NCBI GenBank assembly: GCA_024752435.1 | Contig: CP103036.1 | Location: 434,001 to 498,000 of the forward strand | Reading direction: 5' to 3' | Source: Allantophomopsis cytisporea | Lineage: Eukaryota; Ascomycota; Leotiomycetes; Phacidiales; Phacidiaceae | Length of the DNA stretch: 64,000 nt | In this document: in pieces, positions 57,954-64,000 of the stretch | Position numbering within the stretch: position 1 is the first letter of the stretch | Layout: the number at the start of each line of letters is the position of its first letter | Translations under genes and position numbers: made by a program | The notes under the pieces: generated by a model | Told to the model about the DNA's origin: nothing | Database searches by the model: none | What the model saw: only the letters and a program-made list of their open reading frames with translations

Positions 57954-60791
57954 TTAACCGCCCCAACCAACCATTCTGGAAACCACTGCGACTGCAGCAT
58001 CACTGTTTCCACCCAGAACCGAAGCATCTGAGTTGTCAGGATAGAAGTACGCAGCAACAGCGATAATGACGTAAGCGGCACAGAGAAGAGCTCCCTCGAG
58101 GTAATTCGATCTTCCATCGAGGACGAGGAAATTGACGATGAAGGCGGATACGAAGAGAGAGACGGTCTCGAAGAGCGTGAAGTAGAGCGACATGTCCTTG
58201 TCCATGATCCAGCCGAGGAGGATAACGAGAGGGGTAACGAAGAGAGCTACAAGGAAAAATTAGTATTGGGATTGTCACTGGAATGGGAAATGAGACATAC
58301 CGATTTGGATAGAAGAACCAACAGCTACTCCGATAGCCAGATCCATCTTATTCTTGGAAGCGACGGTAACAGCAGTCACGTGCTCGGCGGCATTACCAAC
58401 AATAGGCAAGATGATGAGACCGACAAAGGCCTCAGAGATACCAGTAGTAGCAACGACCTCGTTGATGCTGTCAACCATAAATTCGGCACAGAGTGCGACA
58501 AGACCAGTAGATATGAGAAGGAGAACAATAGCCGTAGTGCGAGAAATGTTCTCTTCTTCATCCTCTTCGACGACAGGAGAGACGGCGGCGGCCCCCGGGT
58601 CAGAGGGCTGGATACCAGTAGACTGGACGCGGTTTGTCACAGCGACGGTCTGGCCAAGGCGATCTGGAAGAGAATTGGTGCGACGAATTCCATAGCGGAC
58701 ACGAGGAATAGGGCCCTGGGATTGCGGTGGTGTATTGACGCCTCTGAGATGAGGGGAACCGGAAGGCGAAGGGGTCGTGAAGACGTTCTGAGAGAAGGTC
58801 TTTGGGATGGCAGGACGAATGTTGAGGCCACGGATGGTGAAGGGACGCTTGGAGGCCAAGCCGTCCTGGTTCTGAGCCTCAATGTCGTTATCAAAGGCGA
58901 AATCAACGCGGCGGGGCTCGTTCATGGACTCAGTTGGCTTCTCGGTCGTAACACCAGTGGTCTCCTTTTCGGTAAGGTCGGCTTCCGCAGCGGCCTTTCG
59001 GGCTTTCTTCTCTTTCTTTTGCTGCTTCTTACGATGCTTGCGTTCCTTCTTGGAACCATTCTCAGAGTGCTTGCTGAAACTACTGGACTTGTCGATGACT
59101 GGTCGGTTTTCCGTGGCCGACTCGCCATTGTCAATAGCACCAAAGCGATGACCAAAAGTAGGCTCGGAAGACTGAGATGGTTCTTCGACGACAGTGTCAG
59201 AGGCGACACCGGAAACACTACCATTACGGAGAGATGGAGAGTGGGGAACATGCGGAATTTCAGCAGTATCCTTTGAGGCGGAGCTGGACTTGCGGCGTCT
59301 TCTGCCACCTCTCATGACACGTCTGAAGCGTTTGGCGGTAGTGTTGGAACCACTTGAGGAATCGGAGTCGTCGCTAGAGGAAGAGTCGGAATCATCACTG
59401 GAAGAGTCCATCCAAGCAGCAACCGGACCAGGGACCAATTCGTCATCGATGATGTGCTGTGGCGTACTTTCATACATGTAGGCGTGTGACTTCAACTGGA
59501 AGAGAAGGTACATGCCGTAGACAAGTAAAAGAATGATACTTGTACCACGACTGACCTGCAAAACTGCAGTATCCGCCTTGGTAGCGTCGGTGAAAGATGC
59601 ATGGAAAGCAGTCTAATTTTTTTATTAAATCAGTATTTGGGAAAGACATATATATCATATTAACTCACTGGTAACAACAGACTCATAACAGCCAAACTGA
59701 GTAGACAGGCGCTCATTTGTGTAACAGTACTGTTGTAGATCTGGTGGATATTAGTCTAAGGTGACCATTATTTTCAAGGTCTAATGGACATACCTGTTCA
59801 CGGAATCGCAAACCTCCAATGAGGAAGCACATGCCTAAAATCAGGAGCAAGTTGGATAGAATGGACCCAAGAAGGGAAGCTTGGACGATGCGGATTTCAT
59901 TCTATAGCCAGTCAGCAAATTATACCATGCAAAACAAGATAAATTGAATAAAACTAACCTTCACGAGAGCAATACTGTTCATTAGGAAATCATAAAACGT
60001 GAGCATTTGTACTTTTTGTATGTGGAGAATTCACGACGCAACAATTGTCAAGGAAGAAAAAAAGGGGAACGATGATATGGGACGCGATTGATATGATAAT
60101 GCCTTTAAGAGGGCTTCTCGCTCTTTCTTGTCTTGATCCGAAATCAAGGTAGACATACATGCTATCGAAATGGTCAGCATTAATTCAAGAGTATTCCAGA
60201 AGGCAAGGGTACATACAAGATAATAAGTTCAACAGCATTACCAAAAGTAACATTCATTAGTGCACCAACAGTATCACCGAGTCTTTTCGCCACGCTTTCC
60301 GTAGCATAACTAAGCATTCCGGCCAGAGGAACAATGGCGACAGCATTCATGGCAAACACAATGGTTGGATTGAGACCAGCCGCATCGGCTGCGATACCGA
60401 CAGGTACGAAGACGAGCAGGACGTTGATCCAACTTGACAGAATGATTGATTTACCGGTGAGGTAAAATCTCACGGCAACATTCTTTTTGGGTTTGGGGGA
60501 GGTTGTACTATTGGTGCCATCGCCATCTATGACAGTCCCCGACCCCTCAGTTTGAGATGATGTATTGACTTGGCCACTGTTGGCAGTATTCGAAGAGCGT
60601 GAGATGCCATTGCGATCTGAGGATGGAAATGTGGGGATAGCAGTTGTATCGGTGGGAGAAGCGTTGTTGATAGAATTTAGGGTTGGCGTGCGGCGAGTAC
60701 CTGGAGTGAGAGGGGAGCCATGCGCATGGGTCTTTGCCCAGGAGCGAATGCGATCTGGAAATGATTGAGAGTCAGGTGAAGTTTCCTTCAT
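57954..60791 (-). CDS. vacuolar-type Ca2+/H+ antiporter (CAX/VCX1 family) with long central loop
   Basis: Uses the proton gradient to load Ca2+ into the vacuole. Six exons: 60791-60217, 59974-59959 (16 nt), 59901-59794, 59740-59669, 59612-58301, 58246-57954, giving 791 aa. N-terminal ~100 residues disordered and Ser/Thr-rich. The first half holds helices [16 protein letters not shown] and [18 protein letters not shown], then TFGNAVELI (c-1 motif), [28 protein letters not shown]. The second half has [13 protein letters not shown] (c-2 motif), [29 protein letters not shown] and the last helices. Between halves lies a cytoplasmic loop of ~300 residues (306-610) with acidic Ser/Asp runs and a Lys-rich block ([20 protein letters not shown]). 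Intron 1 is long (242 bp). An acidic loop is known in the family; this one is unusually large. Confidence 0.93.
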
Positions 60792-60897
60792 CGATGTAGA
60801 ATTCACACGAAAGTAGTGTGTTGATGTGTGATTAGGTGTAGGTGTGATTTGATAGTGTTGATTGATGGGGATTGTGGGGATGAAGATGAAAGACGAT

Positions 60898-60980
60898 CAG
60901 AGGAGGGGGGAAGACTAGAAGTAAGAGAGTAGAAGAAGAAGAGGAAGAAGAGGAGGAGGAGGAAGAGGAAGTAGAAGATG
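60898..60980. repeat. polypurine tract in the exchanger leader/promoter
   Basis: About 80 bp almost entirely A/G on the plus strand (CT-rich on the coding strand), some 110-190 bp upstream of the exchanger ATG. CT-rich blocks are common around fungal transcription starts. Confidence 0.75.
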
Positions 60981-61210
60981 TAAGCAGATAGATGTAGATA
61001 AAGATGCTTGGTTTGGTAATGTATGGGAGTGGGGGGAGTGTTGGAATGATTGATGGTTGAGGAGAAGGACAAAGTGTGGTGGAGTCTGAATAGCGAAGAT
61101 CCGAGCAGATGACACGGGAAGGTTTAAAGGTGCGGCGGCGCTGTTATGGTTGGATTTGCTGGCATGAAAGGGCCCAAGGGTAAGGTAAGGTAGTGCGTAT
61201 TGTAGATGCA

Positions 61211-61263
61211 GGTAGTGTAGTAGTGTAGTAGTGTAGTAGTGTATGAGTAGTAGTGTAGTAGTG
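61211..61263. repeat. GTAGTGTA tandem repeat
   Basis: About four copies of the 8-mer GTAGTGTA, then degenerate TAGTAGTG units. Confidence 0.85.
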
Positions 61264-61578
61264 GTCTACCACAGTAGAAATGATGGAATAATGGCTGCAT
61301 AGTAACGTGAATGGTGGCTATGGTTCGCGTAACGGGGAGATGATTTGGTAGTGCAGGCAGTACGCTTGTACGCTGTACGCAGTACGGCAAAGTGCAGCCA
61401 CTACTGCAGCTTTCCCGGTGTCTCTCTTATCAATCAGAGCTCGCTCTTCACATGCAGGACTCCCTCTCCGCTGCAACTACCAGTGAAGTGGATAACTGGT
61501 GTAAGGCTGTGAAAAAGGGTGGAATGTATCATGAAGAATGAAGCTGTGAAGCTTTACCGACCATGCTGTGTGCTGATA

Positions 61579-61613
61579 ATGAGCCATGAGCCATGAGCCA
61601 TGAGCAATGAGCA
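61579..61613. repeat. ATGAGCC tandem repeat
   Basis: Five consecutive copies of the 7-mer ATGAGCC, the last two ending in A instead of C. Confidence 0.85.
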
Positions 61614-62014
61614 TTGATGCGTCATGTCGACTTCGACACAAGTGATCCTCACTGTCCATAGTCATCTGAATAAAGGACACCGCTTCGCTATTCCCTACTC
61701 TACCCTCACTCGGTTGCTTGTGCGAGCACTCAGTACCCTTACTCATGGAGAACTGAACGCTGCACAGCCACTCGAACATGAATGAGAATAACTGGAGCAC
61801 TCCATTCAGCACCAGCCATAAGCAACAGGGGAGCAATGCATCTATCTCAGAGAGTGATGTCTGATGCTAGCCGATACCCGATCCAATGGCAAAATACCCC
61901 TACAGCTGGGCATCTTTGACTTTCCTTGGAAGGGCAACTTGACATCTGCTTCCTAACTGACTTGCCAGCACAAGGCTCCTTAGAAAGGTCAGATGGGGGA
62001 AAATCCAAGCATAA

Positions 62015-62048
62015 CCAAGAAGTCCAAGAAGTCCAAGAAGTCCAAGAG
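62015..62048. repeat. CCAAGAAGT tandem repeat
   Basis: Nearly four copies of the 9-mer CCAAGAAGT. It would encode Glu-Val-Gln repeats in one plus-strand frame, but that frame has no ATG start. Confidence 0.85.
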
Positions 62049-64000
62049 TTACCAAGAAACGGTAGTGATAGTGTGTGTGGTGAGTGTATCATGACAAAGT
62101 GTATGTATGATTGGATGCGAAAACATGATGAAAATGATGGGAGACTCACGCATTTCACTTATCTCTCTTCCCTCTTGTTTTCTCTCCCGGTAGATGTTGT
62201 TGGTCTTACTTCCCCGCGATCTTGGTTAAACGGCAATCCACACAACTGAACTTTTTTTTCTCTTGGGAAAGTCTTGGATTCGGCTTCAGTTGACTTGTTC
62301 TATGCTGAGTTTTTGCGTGCGTACAGGTAACCTGGATGATGATGTGGCTGCTGGGAATTGATTGGGTAGAACTGATGAGGAACAAACAACTGACAACAAA
62401 CGGATATAGTAAGGTGGAAATAGTGTCGCAGACAACGTGTCTAGAGAAAGCAGACGTGTGGGATTTATTGATGACAATTGTCGAGGGTGTTTTGTGTAGG
62501 AAGTGCGTGAGAGAAGAAAGAGGAAGAGGAAGAAGAAGGGGAAGCATGGAAGGGAAGAGAAATAGACTACATCCAACAATTTTCTTTTTTTGACCAGTTT
62601 CTCCGACACGAACATCAACTGCACATCCACGTATTGTAAGTAAGGGAATCTTCTTTCCTTCCCTTCACTTTTCCTTCCGTCTAGCAAACATGTAACACTT
62701 CCCACCAAGGACTCCTGTCTGTACAATGTAATATCCCCTTTGACAGCGCCGTCCACGTCGCCGGGCTGCCAGCCAAGACTCGACCATTGCCAACTCTCTC
62801 TAACCTCGATGCCCACACCCGCATTTCCACAGATTCCCATCCGGCTGCACCAATCAGCATGGCCGCCAAGCCCTATGGGTAAGGGTTCTGGAGAAGGAGA
62901 CATGATCCACAGCCAATCTGGACTGTGGCCCTGTGGATACTGCACTTCCAAGAGGCAAGGCGCAAGAAAGCGAGAGTCGAGCGAGAAGGAAAAGTGAAGA
63001 ATAGCTACGACGTGAATGGTTGATGTGGTGCGAGTTACTACTATTCCTGATCAGTACACACATATCTGTACTGTACATATCGAGAATCTTCATTATTATT
63101 GACATGCCATCATTACAGAGTTGCCGGCCAGATCCCGAAGTATTCTACGGAAAACTCAATCTGTATTCGATGACCACAATCACAAGCGATAATCAAACAG
63201 ACGATGAACATTCCTACATCATCCATACAACTCCCAGCCAGAAACACGATTCCCGAGTCCTGCGACTTTGTATTCTCACTCAACACAAATAATAGTTCAC
63301 AATCCAACACTCTACTCCCCATCACGCACAGGACACGCGACCAAACAATTGCCGTACTCACACACCTCCCTCGGCACCTACCGAGTACAGTTATGTACAT
63401 ACTACTGTCATTTGGTGCATCTCATCCCACTGCGCAAAGATGAGATTATCTCGTACCGCCGCGCCGATCTGATACGAACGGAGGAACGTCGCGTATGTTA
63501 GGTAAGTGAGAGGAAGATCAAGGGGATCAAAAGGATTGGTGCGCCTGCTTTGCTGAGTGGATGGGCGAAGGTGTGGCTTGGTCGCCTGAGAGGCCTCAAT
63601 TGGCCAGACGAAGGTGGAGTAGTGTCGCACCGCCACCTCTTGTCGTCATAGGGATATCTACAGTTACAGTTATAGGTACAGGCGCAGTAGAGCCTGGACG
63701 AGACTGAAGTGAAGTCCGCGATGTTAAGCCTTGACTGGGGTCCTTTATCCTTGTTTCACGGGACGGGGCCGAGGGCTTGATGACGGAGTGACTGCATATA
63801 TGAAGAAAGAGGCCATTAGTGATGGTAGTACCATACATACTAGCTACTTTCTCGAGAACATGTGATGTGATGTAAATGTTGCTGGCCACCTTGTCATGCG
63901 TATGTACTCCGCAGGTATGTACATGACACCATGTCTCATTCGTTTTTACCGGTCATGTGGCAAGCACGTGAAAAGTAAATCCCCCGTGACTTACCTATCC

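Larger units (their letters stand above)
60792..64000. other. gene-free, repeat-rich right end; exchanger promoter
   Basis: 3.2 kb to the window edge. It begins with a purine-rich tract upstream of the exchanger and contains three different short tandem repeats and a GTACGCAGTAC copy. The longest open frames (62286-62951 minus, 61926-62249 plus) begin with non-ATG codons and look like chance. Confidence 0.5.

Noticed and set aside
62286..62951. 221-codon minus-strand frame in the right-end gap
   Set aside because: Begins with TTG, contains Phe/Leu-rich runs from a CT-rich tract, and shows no family motif.
1..64000. tRNA or 5S rRNA genes
   Set aside because: I looked for GGTTCGAnnCC-type B boxes with a matching A box. 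The few hits, such as the one near 12990, lie in introns or lack a cloverleaf. tRNAscan-SE would settle it.
1..64000. CRISPR array, phage or bacterial operon features
   Set aside because: Genes have spliceosomal introns and eukaryotic families; tandem repeats are short contiguous microsatellites without spacers.

Overview
The window is a 64-kb piece of a filamentous ascomycete nuclear genome. Evidence: genes carry 0-5 short introns of about 47-90 bp with fungal GT...CTAAC/CTGAC...AG signals. The gene set includes Pezizomycotina families such as CFEM and DUF7707-type GPI proteins, a PTH11-like 7TM protein, a caleosin and a Ca2+/H+ antiporter with a long loop. Intergenic DNA is rather AT-rich. 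A leotiomycete (Helotiales-like) is my best guess from the feel of the proteins; that is inference. I found 22 protein-coding genes and no convincing tRNA, rRNA, transposon ORF or CRISPR. Exon boundaries were worked out by hand from splice signals, reading phase and protein-family continuity.

Layout. 1-12.6 kb: the 3' end of a PP4 regulatory subunit gene (PSY2/SMEK), ALG5 glucosyltransferase, a caleosin, squalene epoxidase ERG1, a long PPR protein and a mitochondrial carrier (all minus except the first). 12.6-19.8 kb: a PTH11-like 7TM protein, an F-box/propeller protein and a Ser/Thr-rich GPI protein of the DUF7707 type with an apparent frameshift in its signal peptide. 19.8-23.1 kb: the longest gap between two genes. 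23.1-34 kb: an IQM-like calmodulin-binding protein, a SAS4-domain chromatin protein, a soluble fumarate reductase fused to cytochrome b5, and uracil-DNA glycosylase. 34.3-40.1 kb: three metabolic enzymes (ornithine cyclodeaminase-like, aldo-keto reductase, P450). 40.3-54.6 kb: conserved housekeeping genes: SRP40/Nopp140-like, exocyst SEC3, eIF2-alpha and the phospholipase NTE1. 56-60.8 kb: a CFEM GPI protein and a vacuolar-type Ca2+/H+ exchanger. 60.8-64 kb: a gene-free stretch rich in short tandem repeats.

The genes do not form one pathway. There are loose themes: lipid and membrane functions (ERG1, caleosin, NTE1, ALG5), secretion and cell surface (SEC3, CFEM, DUF7707), and DNA/chromatin (UNG, SAS4). 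I did not find a clearly new multi-gene system. The most useful leads are local: a 16-nt microexon in the exchanger, a signal-peptide frameshift, distal splice acceptors in two surface-protein genes, a PCNA-box-like motif in the SAS4 protein, a His-rich/Ser-rich insertion in the cyclodeaminase-like enzyme, and a perfect 11-bp motif found three times in non-coding DNA.
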